Positions 25,965 through 35,068 of a DNA stretch of 64,000 nucleotides are shown in pieces. A program made the translations under genes and the position numbers. The DNA lies in the NCBI RefSeq assembly GCF_014647795.1, contig NZ_BMPW01000005.1, positions 62,001 to 126,000 of the forward strand, read 5' to 3'. The notes beneath the pieces are model-generated. The model did no database searches, was not told where the DNA came from, and was given only the letters and a program-made list of their open reading frames with translations. How positions within the stretch are numbered: position 1 is the stretch's first letter; each line of letters starts with the position of its first letter. This DNA comes from Actinoplanes campanulatus. Lineage in GTDB: Bacteria > Actinomycetota > Actinomycetes > Mycobacteriales > Micromonosporaceae.

Positions 25965-26969
25965 TCAACGTAGGCCATCCATGATCTTCAGTACGGGTCG
26001 TGGCTGCTGGTCGGTGAGGGGCCACCGCCGGTGCGACGGGGTCGGCACACCGAGGGTGTCCAGCCGGTGCAGGATCACCCCTTCGCGCAGCGCCCAGGGG
26101 CAGATCTGCAGGTCATTGATCTCCAGTGCCCGCATCGCGGCCCCGGCCACCAGTGCGCCGGCCACGAGCTGGTGGGCGCGGCCGGGACTCACGCCGTCCA
26201 GGTCGGCCAGGCCGGGTGAGGCCATCCGGCTGATGAAGCCGAACACCTGCCGCAGCCCCACATCGGTGAGGGAGCGACGGGTCCGCGGCCCGCTGCTGGA
26301 CGGGGCGGCTCCGGCGAGCCGGGCCAGCGAGCGGAACGTCTTCGAGGTGCCGACGGCAAGGTCGTACGGTCCGGCCTCCCGGATCCGGCGGGCGACCGGG
26401 GCGAGGGCCGCGTCGAGGTCCGCGGTGAGGGCCTCGACGTCAGCGCGGGCGGGCGGGTCGCCGGGCAGCCGCTGCCGGGTGAGGCGCCCGGCGCCGAGGG
26501 GCAGGGACAACGCCACGTCGGGGTCTTCGTCGCGCCCGACCGCCAGTTCCAGGGATCCGCCGCCGATGTCGAGCACCAGCAGCCGTCCGGCGGACCAGCC
26601 GTACCACCGGCGGACGGCGAGGAAGGTGTAGCGTGCCTCGTCCTCGCCGGACAGCACCTGGAGGTCGACGCCGGTCTCGGCCCGCACCCGGGCCAGAACG
26701 GCCGCCGAGTTGTCCGCCTCGCGCAGCGCGGAGGTCGCGAAGGCGAGCAGTTCCTCGCATCCCGCGATCGTCGCGGTCGCCCGGGCCCGTGCCACGGCGC
26801 GCACGAGCCGGCCGGCGCCCGTGTCGGTCAGTCGTCCCGCCTCGACCTGTTCCGCGAGCCGGAGTTGCGTCTTCTCGGACCGCATGGGGTCGGGATGGCC
26901 GCCCCGGTGGGCGTCCACGACGAGGAGATGCACGGTGTTCGATCCGACATCCAGTACGCCGAGCCGCAT
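25965..26969 (-). CDS. Ppx/GppA-family phosphatase
   Basis: A 334-residue ASKHA-fold protein starting MRLGVLDVGSNTVHLLVVDAHRGG. It has the second phosphate loop VLDIGGGSLELAVGRDED and catalytic-region LSGEDEARYTFLAV. Actinobacterial members hydrolyse polyphosphate or pppGpp. The conserved C-terminal ALREGVILHRLD is present, so the gene is full length and lacks the extra C-terminal domain of enteric GppA. The stop falls at or within the start of the downstream membrane protein gene. Confidence 0.92.
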   Translation of the reverse strand: MRLGVLDVGSNTVHLLVVDAHRGGHPDPMRSEKTQLRLAEQVEAGRLTDTGAGRLVRAVARARATATIAGCEELLAFATSALREADNSAAVLARVRAETGVDLQVLSGEDEARYTFLAVRRWYGWSAGRLLVLDIGGGSLELAVGRDEDPDVALSLPLGAGRLTRQRLPGDPPARADVEALTADLDAALAPVARRIREAGPYDLAVGTSKTFRSLARLAGAAPSSSGPRTRRSLTDVGLRQVFGFISRMASPGLADLDGVSPGRAHQLVAGALVAGAAMRALEINDLQICPWALREGVILHRLDTLGVPTPSHRRWPLTDQQPRPVLKIMDGLR

Positions 26970-27062
26970 GTCTGGAAGCTAACTCCGGGACGGGGGCGCC
27001 GGGACGGACAGGCGGTGAGATTCATCGAGAGTTCGGCGAGTCTTCTTCCGGGATGCGCATTC

Positions 27063-28355
27063 TCAGCGGAAGAAGAGGTGGGAGGTGGCCGTCAGGATCG
27101 GCAGCATGATCAGGGTTGCGGTGCCGGCGTAGGCGAAGAAGTGCGGCATCCGTACGCCCCGGTGTTCGGCGACCTCCTTGACCATGAGGTTGGGTCCGTT
27201 GCCGATGTAGGTCAGCGATCCCATCGTCACGGCGCCACAGGCGATGGCGGCCAGCAGGTCGTCGCCGGCCGGATCGGCGATCAGGGCGGCGAGGTATTGC
27301 GGGTCGGTGACGGCGATGCCGAGCTGCCCGGCGGCGACGGAGGTGAAGGCCAGATAGGTGGGCGCGTTGTCCAGGGTCGACGACAGGGCGCCGGCGGCCC
27401 AGAAGTACTGCCACGGGTGCTGCGGGCCGATCTCGGCGGCGTGGGTGTTGAGCAGCAGCAGCGGCTGGGTCATGGTGACGAACACACCCGCGAAGATGAC
27501 CGCGACCGAGAGGATCGGGCCGACGGTGAAGTGGTTGCCGTCGTGGACGGCCCGGGGTGTGCACCGGTAGGACAGGTAGCCGATCGCGGCGAGCGCCGCC
27601 TCGGGCACACCGAACGGCCATCCGAGGGCGCCCCGGGCCAGCAGGACGGCGACGACGGCCGCGAGCAGGAGCAGGTTGCGTTTGCCGGCGATGTGCGGGG
27701 GTTCGTGGATGAGCAGCTGGTCCATCAGGCCGGTGGCGCGGTCGCGCCGTTCCTCACGGTTGACGAGGAACTGGTCGATCAGGTTGAACAGCAGGATGAG
27801 GGTGCCGTTGACGAACAGCCACGGCGCCCACAGCTGGAAGGTCCAGGCGAACGGGACGCCTTTGAGGAAGCCGAGGTACAGCGGTGGGTCGCCGATCGGG
27901 GTGAGCAGGCCGCCGGCGTTGGCGACGATGAGGATGAAGAAGACGACCAGATGGGCCCGGGTACGCCGGTGGCCGTTCGCGCGCAGGAACGGCCGGATGA
28001 GCAGCATGGCGGCGCCGGTGGTCCCGATGACGTTGGCGAGTACCGCGCCGATGGTGAGCATGCCGGCGTTGGCGAGGGGTGTGCCGGCGAGCGAGCCGCG
28101 GATCTCGATGCCGCCGGCGATGACGAACAGGGCGGCGAGCAGCGACAGGAAGGACACGTATTCGGCGATCGAGTGGGTGAGCGCCGCGGCCTGCCCGCTG
28201 ACCAGCAGATGGATCGTGGCGGGGACGGCTAGGGCCGTGACGACCAGGGCCTTGTTGGTGAGTCTGCTCCACCATCCGGCGGCGAGCACTTCGAGCAGTG
28301 CGACCGCGGCGAGCAGCAGCACGAACGGCGCCGCGGTCCACATCGGTTCAGGCAC
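27063..28355 (-). CDS. Sodium:proton antiporter / anion permease of the IT superfamily
   Basis: A 430-residue polytopic protein with 11-12 hydrophobic stretches. Diagnostic blocks are VLANVIGTTGAAMLLIRPFL, ANAGGLLTPIGDPPLYLGFL and GNGPNLMVKEVAE, typical of the NhaD/CitM/ArsB type. Its ATG overlaps the last 8 bases of the aroE-like gene, so it ends the TRAP operon. It may export protons or sodium to support uptake, or carry an organic anion product; sequence alone does not decide. Confidence 0.85.
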   Translation of the reverse strand: MPEPMWTAAPFVLLLAAVALLEVLAAGWWSRLTNKALVVTALAVPATIHLLVSGQAAALTHSIAEYVSFLSLLAALFVIAGGIEIRGSLAGTPLANAGMLTIGAVLANVIGTTGAAMLLIRPFLRANGHRRTRAHLVVFFILIVANAGGLLTPIGDPPLYLGFLKGVPFAWTFQLWAPWLFVNGTLILLFNLIDQFLVNREERRDRATGLMDQLLIHEPPHIAGKRNLLLLAAVVAVLLARGALGWPFGVPEAALAAIGYLSYRCTPRAVHDGNHFTVGPILSVAVIFAGVFVTMTQPLLLLNTHAAEIGPQHPWQYFWAAGALSSTLDNAPTYLAFTSVAAGQLGIAVTDPQYLAALIADPAGDDLLAAIACGAVTMGSLTYIGNGPNLMVKEVAEHRGVRMPHFFAYAGTATLIMLPILTATSHLFFR

Positions 28356-29208
28356 CGAGGCGCAGGAGTTCGGCGGAGTGGGCGAGCATCGCGGCGGGGT
28401 CAGCGGGACGGCCGGTGAACAGTGCGAAGGCGGCGACGGCCTGGTGGACGCTCATCGGGGCGCCGGGCAGGGTGGGTGCCCCGACGGCGCGGGCAGCCTG
28501 GAGCAGGGCGGTGTCGGCGGGCCGGTAGACGAGGTCGGCGACCCACAGTTCGGGGCGCAGGTCGGTGGCGGCGACGGGTGATCCGGGGTGGTGGGCCATG
28601 CCGGTCGGGGTGGCGTTGATGACGCCGTCGGCGGTGGCGAGCAGGTCGCTCTGGTCGGCGGGGGCGCCGGTGGTGACCCGGCCGGCGCCGAACCGGCCGG
28701 TCAGGGTGCGGGCCAGGGCGGCGGCCCGGTCGGGGTCCAGGTCGACGACGGTCAGGTGCCGGGCGCCGAGGACCAGCATGGCGTGGGCGACGGCCGCTCC
28801 GGCGCCGCCCGCGCCGAGCTGTACGACGTGGTCGCGCGCCACGGACGGGAAGTGTTCGGCGAAGCTGGTGCGGAACCCGTACCCGTCGGTGTTGTGGCCT
28901 TTGGTGGTCTGGTCGTCGAAGACGATGGTGTTGACCGCCCCGAGCAGGCGCGCTTCGGCGGAGAGGTCGTCGAGGCAGCCGATGATCTGCTGTTTGAACG
29001 GGTGGGTGACGTTGAGGCCGCGGTAGCCGAGGGTGCGGGCCCAGCGCAGCAGGTCGGGCAGGTCGCTCGCGTGCAGGCCGCGGGTGTGCGAGTCGATGGT
29101 GGTGTAGAGCAGGCGGATCCCGTGCCGGTCGGCCTCGCGCTGGTGCAGCAGCGGGGAGTGGGACTGGCCGATGCCGGCACCGACCAGTCCGATCAGCACG
29201 TCCGCCAT
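28348..29208 (-). CDS. Shikimate/quinate dehydrogenase (AroE-like)
   Basis: A 286-residue NAD(P)-dependent dehydrogenase. Substrate-binding Ser16/Ser18 (GQSHSP), catalytic Lys72 (NVTHPFKQ) and Asp108 (HNTDGYG) are all present, as is the nucleotide loop QLGAGGAGAAVAHAM. C-terminal PMSVHQAVAAFALFTG matches the family. The pyridine-nucleotide loop is followed by VVDLDPDRA, with Asp where NADP-specific AroE has an Arg-rich motif, which favours NAD and a catabolic role. Coupled to dctP (TGATG overlap), so it probably oxidises shikimate or quinate brought in by the TRAP system. Confidence 0.9.
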   Translation of the reverse strand: MADVLIGLVGAGIGQSHSPLLHQREADRHGIRLLYTTIDSHTRGLHASDLPDLLRWARTLGYRGLNVTHPFKQQIIGCLDDLSAEARLLGAVNTIVFDDQTTKGHNTDGYGFRTSFAEHFPSVARDHVVQLGAGGAGAAVAHAMLVLGARHLTVVDLDPDRAAALARTLTGRFGAGRVTTGAPADQSDLLATADGVINATPTGMAHHPGSPVAATDLRPELWVADLVYRPADTALLQAARAVGAPTLPGAPMSVHQAVAAFALFTGRPADPAAMLAHSAELLRLGA

Positions 29209-30215
29209 CAGGCGGAGGCCCGGATGCTCTTGTAGAGCTCCAGGTTCTCGCCGGTGTAGTGGGTGTTGAAGAAGGCCTCGGCCTTGGTGATGAAGGCGTT
29301 CCGGTCGACCTGGTCGACTTCCACGACGGTACGGGTGGGGTCGGCCCGCCATCCGTCGAGCACCTTTTCGGTCTCGTCGTCGACGCACTTGCGGTTCTCG
29401 GCGCGGATGTCGTGCACGGCCTTGGTGAGCGCGTCCTTCTGCGGCTGGCTCATCTTGTCGAGGGTCTTGTCGGAGATCACGACGAAGTGGACGCCGACCT
29501 GATGGTTGGTGAGGCTGGCGGATTTGAGGATCTCGTCGAACTTCTGCGCGTGGGTGGCCACCACAGGGTTCTCCTGCCCCTGGGCGACACCCTGTTGCAG
29601 GGCGAGGTAGAGCTCCTCGACGGCGATGGCGACCGCGTTGGCGCCGAGGGCTTTGGCGTTGGCCAGGAACTGCGGGGTGTTCGGGAACCGGATCTTCAGG
29701 TTGGCCAGGTCGTCGGGCTTGCGGATCGGCTGGGTGGCGGTGAAGGTGCGCATGCCGAAGTACCAGGCGTCCAGGACGGTGGTGTTCGTGGCGGTGTTGA
29801 ACTCGGTGAAGAACGCGGTGCCGTTCCGGTCGACCCAGGTGAAGAAGTGGTCGATGTCGTTGAAGGCGTAGGCGGCGTCGAGCACGCCGATCTTCGGGAA
29901 GGCGGTCGACATGGCCGAGCCGCCCTGGAGGTCGATGTCGATGTCGCCGCTCTGCACGGCGGCGAAGCGTTCGGCGTCCGGGCCGAGCTGGCTGTTGGGG
30001 AACATGTCGATGGTGAGGTTGAGGTCGGGCTGCGCCTCGATGCGTTCCTTGAGCAGTTTCATGCCGCAGTAGAAGTTGGGCTGGGTCTCCGGCTGGGAGC
30101 TGCCGATCTTGAGGGTTAGCTGAGGGTTCTCCCCCTCGGCGGCGGTGGAGTTGTCGGCGGTGGTGCATCCGGTGGCGAGGAGGGCGAACGTCAGTGCGAC
30201 TGCGAGCTTTCTCAT
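29208..30215 (-). CDS. dctP: TRAP transporter solute-binding lipoprotein (DctP)
   Basis: A 335-residue extracytoplasmic binding protein. The N-terminal signal MRKLAVALTFALLATGC ends in a lipobox with Cys17. The DctP fold is evident in LTLKIGSSQPETQP, IDMFPNSQLGPDAERFAAVQSGDIDIDLQG, the IRFPNTPQFL block with the conserved Arg that pairs with a substrate carboxylate, and GVAQGQENPV. Start ATG 30215 follows GGGAGAAAG. Belongs with dctM and dctQ upstream and the AroE-like gene downstream; the latter suggests a hydroaromatic carboxylate ligand. Confidence 0.92.
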   Translation of the reverse strand: MRKLAVALTFALLATGCTTADNSTAAEGENPQLTLKIGSSQPETQPNFYCGMKLLKERIEAQPDLNLTIDMFPNSQLGPDAERFAAVQSGDIDIDLQGGSAMSTAFPKIGVLDAAYAFNDIDHFFTWVDRNGTAFFTEFNTATNTTVLDAWYFGMRTFTATQPIRKPDDLANLKIRFPNTPQFLANAKALGANAVAIAVEELYLALQQGVAQGQENPVVATHAQKFDEILKSASLTNHQVGVHFVVISDKTLDKMSQPQKDALTKAVHDIRAENRKCVDDETEKVLDGWRADPTRTVVEVDQVDRNAFITKAEAFFNTHYTGENLELYKSIRASA

Positions 30216-30231
30216 GTCTTTCTCCCGAACA

Positions 30232-31512
30232 TCAGAATCCGAGTAGGCCGGGTAGCCACAGCACGACACCGGGCAGCGCTGTGACGACGATCAGGACCAG
30301 CAGGAGCGGGATGAGGAACGGCGCGACGCCGCGGAAGATGACGTCGACCGGTTTTCCGGTGACCGAGCTGGTGATGTAGAGGACGCTGCCGACCGGTGGG
30401 GTGAGCAGCCCGATCATCAGGTTGATGATCATGACGACGCCGAAGTAGATCGGGTCGATGCCGAAGCCGACGGCGATCGGCAGCAGGACCGGCACCGTGA
30501 CCAGGATGATCGCGGTGGCGTCGATCAGGCAGCCGAGGATCAGCAGGATGATGTTGACCAGGAGCATGAAGATCCACGGGTTACCGGAGACCCCGGTGAG
30601 GAACTCGGCGACGTCGCGGGAGACGTGCGCCCGGGTCAGGATCAGGCCGAGCAGGGCGGCGGCGCCGAGGATGAGCATGATGCCGCCGGTGATGACCGCG
30701 GTCTCCCGGGCGGCCTGCACCAGCACGCGGATCCTCGCGGTGCGGTAGACCAGGCCGAGGATCAGCATGTAGAGCACCGCCACCGAGGCCGCCTCGGTCG
30801 GGGTGAACAGCCCGGAGAGGATGCCGCCGAGCAGGATGACCGGGGTGAGCAGCGGGCCGACCGCGCCGATCGAGGCGCTGGTGAACCGGCCCCGGTCGAA
30901 CGGCACCGAGGTGAACTGGGGCCGGCGGGCGGTCCAGATGAAGATGTAGACGCACAGGCCGGCGGCCATCGCGAAGGCCGGCAGCACCGAGGCGGCGAAC
31001 AGGGCGCCGGTGGAGACGGTGGCGGTGGCCGCGTAGATGACGGCCGGGATGCTGGGCGGCATCACCGGGCTGATCAGCGACGACGACGCGGTGAGTCCGG
31101 AGGCGAAGCCGTGCGGGTAGCCGGCCTTGACCATCTGCGGGATCTGCATCTTGCCGAGACCGGCGACGTCGGCCAGGGCGGAGCCGCTCATCCAGGAGAA
31201 GCCGACGGCCGAGCCGACGTTGACGTAGGCGAGGTTGCCGCGCAGCCGGCCGAGCGCGGCAAGGCAGAACTCGTAGAGCCGGTCGGCGATGCCGAGGCGG
31301 TTGGCGAGCACGCCGACGAGGATGAACAGCGGCACCGCCAGCAGCGGGAAACTGTTGAGGCCGTCGAAGGTGGTCTTCAGCGAGAATCCGGCGGACCGGC
31401 CGTCGGCCAGCGCGTACCAGAGACTCGGCCCGATGAAGGCGAGGCCGACCGGCACCCGGATGAACAGCAGCACGGCGATGGCGAGGCCGACCATCCACAG
31501 TTCGAGGATCAT
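30232..31512 (-). CDS. dctM: TRAP transporter large permease (DctM)
   Basis: A 426-residue protein with about twelve membrane segments. Hallmarks are FPLLAVPLFILVGVLANRLG, VGFSWMSGSALADVAGLGKMQIPQM, ASSSLISPVMPPSIPAVIYA and LTPPVGSVLYITSSVTGKP. It forms the ion-driven transport channel with DctQ. The ATG overlaps the dctQ stop (ATGA) and dctP begins 16 bp after its stop, confirming one operon. Confidence 0.94.
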   Translation of the reverse strand: MILELWMVGLAIAVLLFIRVPVGLAFIGPSLWYALADGRSAGFSLKTTFDGLNSFPLLAVPLFILVGVLANRLGIADRLYEFCLAALGRLRGNLAYVNVGSAVGFSWMSGSALADVAGLGKMQIPQMVKAGYPHGFASGLTASSSLISPVMPPSIPAVIYAATATVSTGALFAASVLPAFAMAAGLCVYIFIWTARRPQFTSVPFDRGRFTSASIGAVGPLLTPVILLGGILSGLFTPTEAASVAVLYMLILGLVYRTARIRVLVQAARETAVITGGIMLILGAAALLGLILTRAHVSRDVAEFLTGVSGNPWIFMLLVNIILLILGCLIDATAIILVTVPVLLPIAVGFGIDPIYFGVVMIINLMIGLLTPPVGSVLYITSSVTGKPVDVIFRGVAPFLIPLLLVLIVVTALPGVVLWLPGLLGF

Positions 31513-32021
31513 CTCGCCTCCGCCGCGTCGAAGGGCACGTCCGCATGCCCGGCGGCGAAGATGCGGACCACGGCGCGGACCGCGCCGGAGGCGAAACCGG
31601 TCAGGGGTACGGCGTAGAGCACCTCGATCGGGATGCCCAGCGCGGCGGTACGGCGGCCGGAGTAGGCCAGGATCAGGTGGTAGGCCTCCCAGACCAGCAG
31701 TGCGCAGATCAGCGCCGTGCAGGCCGCGGACACCGCCTTGACGACCGTGAAGGCCCGCCCCTTCACCAGGTAGTCGATGATCTGGATGGTGATGTGGCCG
31801 TTGTTGCCGATCAGGTAGCCGACCATGATGAAGGTCAGAACGATCAGCGAGTAGCTCGCCAGCTCGCCGACGCCGGGCCAGTTGAGCGCCGGCACGAATC
31901 GGCTGACCACCTGCCACAGCACGCTGACGAAGATGACCGTGAGCGCCACGACGGCGATCCACAGCTCGACCGATCCCCAAGCGCGCAGGACCGCCGGTTC
32001 GCGCCAGCCTTCTCGTGTCAA
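31509..32021 (-). CDS. dctQ: TRAP transporter small permease (DctQ)
   Basis: A 170-residue membrane protein with four helices: WIAVVALTVIFVSVLWQVVSR, ELASYSLIVLTFIMVGYLIG, ALICALLVWEAYHLIL and IEVLYAVPLTGFASGAVRAV. Normal for the family. The start is placed at TTG 32021 because a perfect CGGAGG lies seven bases upstream; the longer open frame would run back through the promoter. First gene of the leftward operon driven by the TTGCCA-17-TACGTT promoter at 32117-32089. Confidence 0.9.
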   Translation of the reverse strand: MTREGWREPAVLRAWGSVELWIAVVALTVIFVSVLWQVVSRFVPALNWPGVGELASYSLIVLTFIMVGYLIGNNGHITIQIIDYLVKGRAFTVVKAVSAACTALICALLVWEAYHLILAYSGRRTAALGIPIEVLYAVPLTGFASGAVRAVVRIFAAGHADVPFDAAEAR

Positions 32022-32064
32022 CGAAGGACCTCCGTCCGCTCTACGGACCACTAGTCGGACCATA

Positions 32065-32117
32065 TGGACCGCTCTGTGGACTGCGTGTAACGTACGGGCG
32101 ACCGCAGGTTCTGGCAA
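32065..32117. promoter_or_regulatory. Divergent overlapping promoters A (dctQ operon leftward, iclR rightward)
   Basis: Leftward: -35 TTGCCA (minus 32117-32112), 17-bp spacer, -10 TACGTT (minus 32094-32089). Rightward: -35-like TGGACC (32065-32070), 17-bp spacer, -10 TAACGT (32088-32093). The two -10 boxes share the same seven bases TAACGTA. The sequence 32067-32099 recurs with one mismatch at 38298-38330. Repeated GGACC/GGACT units (from 32045) are candidate IclR half-sites. Confidence 0.7.
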
Positions 32118-32221
32118 GAGGCCGTTACGGATGTGTGAATCCGGGCCGGGGGCAGGAGAATCCGGGTGACACGGCAGGATGGTCCGCGGTCGTGCACCTG
32201 GACGCGAGGAGAGTGGAACCT

Positions 32222-32995
32222 GTGGAGTCGCCGGAGGCCGTTGACCAGCAAGGGGTGCGCAGTGTCCAGCGTGCGCTGGGGATTCTCGGCCTGCTGACCG
32301 ACGACCGGCCGATCGTGTCGGTCCGCGACATCGTGGAGGCGACCGGCCTGGCCAAGACCACGGTGCTGCGGCTGGTGGCGACGCTGGAGCACAACGGTCT
32401 GCTGTGGGCCACCACGAACGGGTACATGGCCGGGCCCGGCCTGTGGCGGTGGGCGCACCTGGCCCGCAAGAGCTGGGAGCTGCCCCCGGAGACCCGGACC
32501 GGCATGCGCGAACTCGCGGCGCGCCAGCGCGAGACCGTCAACCTGTACGTGACCCGCGACATCTACCGCGTCTGCGTCGCCCAGCAGGAGAGCCCGCAGC
32601 CGCTGCGGCACGTCGTCCGGGTCGGCGACGAACTGCCGATGTGGGCCGGCGCCTCGTCGAAGGTGCTGCTCCGCGACGCCTCCCCGGCCCTGCTGGACCG
32701 CATCGCCAAGGGCTCCCCGCACGGCCCCGGCCACGCCGCGGTCATGCGCGAGTGGATCGACGAGGCCACCGCGGCCGGCTACGGGGAGAGCCACGGCGAA
32801 CGCGAGGCCGGGCTGTCCGCGGTCGCCGCGCCGGTGCTGGGCCGCTCCGGCGGGGTGGTCGCCGCCCTCGCCCTGAGCGGCCCGTCGCTGCGGTTCACCC
32901 CGGACCGGGTCGCCGAGTTCGCCACCGACCTGACGGCGATGGCCCGGCAGATGTCCGAACGCGGCTTCGACCGCCCGTTCGGCAGCCCCGCCTGA
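32222..32995 (+). CDS. IclR-family transcriptional regulator
   Basis: About 257 residues with a winged HTH near the start (RALGILGLLTDDRPIVSVRDIVEATGLAKTTVLRLVATLEHNGLL, in two helices) and an IclR effector domain containing YRVCVAQQESPQPLRHVVRVGDELPMWAGASSKVLL and GLSAVAAPVLGRSGGVVAALALSGP. GTG 32222 is preferred (AGGAG ten bases upstream); GTGs at 32213 and 32192 are possible. IclR proteins typically control aromatic and hydroaromatic catabolism (PcaR, PobR, QuiR types). Transcribed from promoter A, whose twin lies before the ALDH and CoA-transferase operons, so it is the likely controller of the island. Confidence 0.9.
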   Translation: MESPEAVDQQGVRSVQRALGILGLLTDDRPIVSVRDIVEATGLAKTTVLRLVATLEHNGLLWATTNGYMAGPGLWRWAHLARKSWELPPETRTGMRELAARQRETVNLYVTRDIYRVCVAQQESPQPLRHVVRVGDELPMWAGASSKVLLRDASPALLDRIAKGSPHGPGHAAVMREWIDEATAAGYGESHGEREAGLSAVAAPVLGRSGGVVAALALSGPSLRFTPDRVAEFATDLTAMARQMSERGFDRPFGSPA

Positions 32996-33004
32996 ACATC
33001 CCGG

Positions 33005-35068
33005 TCACGGCCCGTAGACCTCGACCTTGCCGGTGGACCGGGGGCTGGCCGGATCGTTGAAGAAGTACTCGCCGGCCCGGGTGAACGTGTAGGTGAAGGA
33101 CTCCCCCGGCGCCAGCATCACGTCGAACAGGCCCTCGAAGAACTGGGTGACACCGCGCGGGCCGGCGTTGCCCGGATGGTTGGTGAACGTGACGGTCGCG
33201 CCCACCGGCACCCGCAGATGGGTGGGCGCCATGCTCGCCACCCCGAAGGACTCGGTGGCGCCGGTGGCGGTACGGCCGATCACCACGGTCGTGCCCTCGA
33301 CCGGGCCGCCGGAGACCGGGCGCCGGATCACCGGGGGCGGCGGGGCCGGCACCGGGCCGAGGGCGCCGCCGATCTCGAACGCCCACAGGAAGTCGCCGCG
33401 CGGCGCCGAGTTCCCGTACGGAATGCTGGTCCCACCCGCGTAGACGGCCAGGTACTCGCGGCCGCCGGCCCGGTACATGATCGGGCTGGAGCTGATCGCC
33501 GCCCCGGTCTGGAACCGCCACAGCTCACGGCCGGTGCACGCGTCCATGGCGAGCAGGTTGCCGTCCGGCTGGCCGATGAACATCAGGTCGGTGGCGGTGG
33601 TGAGGATGCCGTTGCCGTGCGCCAGCGAGTACGGCATCCGCCGCTTCCACCGCACCCGGTTGGTGCTGACGCCGACCGCCACGATGCCGCCGGTCTGGTA
33701 CTCCCCCGGCGGCCGCAGCCCGTTGGCGGCCTCGGTCAACGAGTGCGCCGCCGCCACGTACCCGAATCCGGTGTAGACCAGCCCGGTGCGGTGGCTGAAC
33801 GACAGGTGCGACCAGTCGGCGCCGCCACCGTGACCGGGAATGGACAGCACCGGGGTGTCCCAGTGCGGGTCGTAGAGGGCGCCACGCACGTAGTTGGGCA
33901 CCGCCCGGTTCGGGTCGCCGGGCACCGACGTGCCCAGCGGCTGGTCGACGACGCGCTGTTCGGTCCAGCCGCCCTGCACCGGGAACGGCTGGGTCGGCCA
34001 CGTCTTCTGCCGGGGCTCCTGCGGGACCGGCCGTTCCACGATGCCGAGCGGGGCGGTGCCGTCGGTGCGGTCGAGGATGAAGTACATGCCGGACTTGCTG
34101 CCGTAGACGACCACCTTGCGCATGCGTCCGTGGATGCGGACGTCGGCCAGCACCGGCGACATGACGTTGTCCATGTCCCAGATGTCGTGGTGGATCGACT
34201 GGAAGTGCCAGCGGTAGGCGCCGGTGCGCAGGTCGAGGGCGACCAGCGAGTTGGCGAACAGGTTCTGCCCACCCCGCGCCGAGCCGTCCTGCGAGGAGTT
34301 GCCACCGCGGGCGTTGCCGAACGTCCAGTAGGTCAGGCCCAGCGCCGGGTCGACGGCCGGGTGGATCCACGGTGTCGCCCCGCCCGCGGCCCACGAGTCG
34401 CCCTCCCATGTGTCGTTGCCGAACTCGCCCGGCCCGGGCGTGCCCCAGAAATGCCACACCACCTCACCGGTACGGGCGTCGACGGCGAGGGCGGCGCCGC
34501 GCGGACCGTCGTTGGTGCCGCAGAACAGCAGACCGTCGTGGTAGACCACGGCGACCTTCTCGATGTTGCCGTACCCGTTGATCTGCCGCTCCCAGACGAC
34601 CTGCCCGGTGTGCTGATCGAGGGCGATGACGTAGTTGTCGTTGGACTTGGTGAACACGTGCCCGCCACCGACCGCGACGCCGCGGCGGGTGAGAGCGCCA
34701 CGGGTCTGCTCGTACCGCCAGCGGGTCTGCCCGGTGACACCGTCGACGGCGATGACGTTACCGAGCGCCGACTCGATGTAGAGGACACCGTCGACGGCGA
34801 CCGCGGTGCTCTGGCTGTTGCCGGTGCGCAGCCCGCCCTCGACCGAGTTCGTCCAGGCGCCGCGCAATCCGCGTACGTTGCCGGGGTTGATGCGGCGTAG
34901 CCCGCTGTAGTTCTGATTGCCGAGGTTGCCGCCGACCTTGGGGAAGTCGGCGTCGCCGGGGGTGTCGAAGCGGTTCAGGTCGGCCGCGGACGGCCCGCCC
35001 CGGGTGAGCGCGGGCGCCGGGACCGCCGCCGCGGCAGCGACCCCTTTGAGCAGGGTTCGTCGGTTCAC
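33005..35068 (-). CDS. Tat-exported quinoprotein dehydrogenase with cupredoxin-like tail
   Basis: A 687-residue protein, GTG start overlapping the ThDP-enzyme stop (GTGA). N-terminal twin-arginine signal MNRRTLLKGVAAAAAVPAPALT. Residues about 35-580 are a PQQ-type eight-bladed propeller with GDSWAAGGATPWIHPAVDPALG and FQSIHHDIWDMDNVM, matching the calcium/PQQ site region of quinoprotein alcohol and quinate dehydrogenases. Residues about 610-687 are plastocyanin-like (VPVGATVTFTNHPGN...YTFTRAGEYFFNDP), but the Cys/His/Met copper ligands are missing. Last gene of the ALDH-ThDP operon. A periplasmic-side oxidase of alcohols or quinate is plausible; PQQ dependence is unproven. Confidence 0.85.
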   Translation of the reverse strand: MNRRTLLKGVAAAAAVPAPALTRGGPSAADLNRFDTPGDADFPKVGGNLGNQNYSGLRRINPGNVRGLRGAWTNSVEGGLRTGNSQSTAVAVDGVLYIESALGNVIAVDGVTGQTRWRYEQTRGALTRRGVAVGGGHVFTKSNDNYVIALDQHTGQVVWERQINGYGNIEKVAVVYHDGLLFCGTNDGPRGAALAVDARTGEVVWHFWGTPGPGEFGNDTWEGDSWAAGGATPWIHPAVDPALGLTYWTFGNARGGNSSQDGSARGGQNLFANSLVALDLRTGAYRWHFQSIHHDIWDMDNVMSPVLADVRIHGRMRKVVVYGSKSGMYFILDRTDGTAPLGIVERPVPQEPRQKTWPTQPFPVQGGWTEQRVVDQPLGTSVPGDPNRAVPNYVRGALYDPHWDTPVLSIPGHGGGADWSHLSFSHRTGLVYTGFGYVAAAHSLTEAANGLRPPGEYQTGGIVAVGVSTNRVRWKRRMPYSLAHGNGILTTATDLMFIGQPDGNLLAMDACTGRELWRFQTGAAISSSPIMYRAGGREYLAVYAGGTSIPYGNSAPRGDFLWAFEIGGALGPVPAPPPPVIRRPVSGGPVEGTTVVIGRTATGATESFGVASMAPTHLRVPVGATVTFTNHPGNAGPRGVTQFFEGLFDVMLAPGESFTYTFTRAGEYFFNDPASPRSTGKVEVYGP

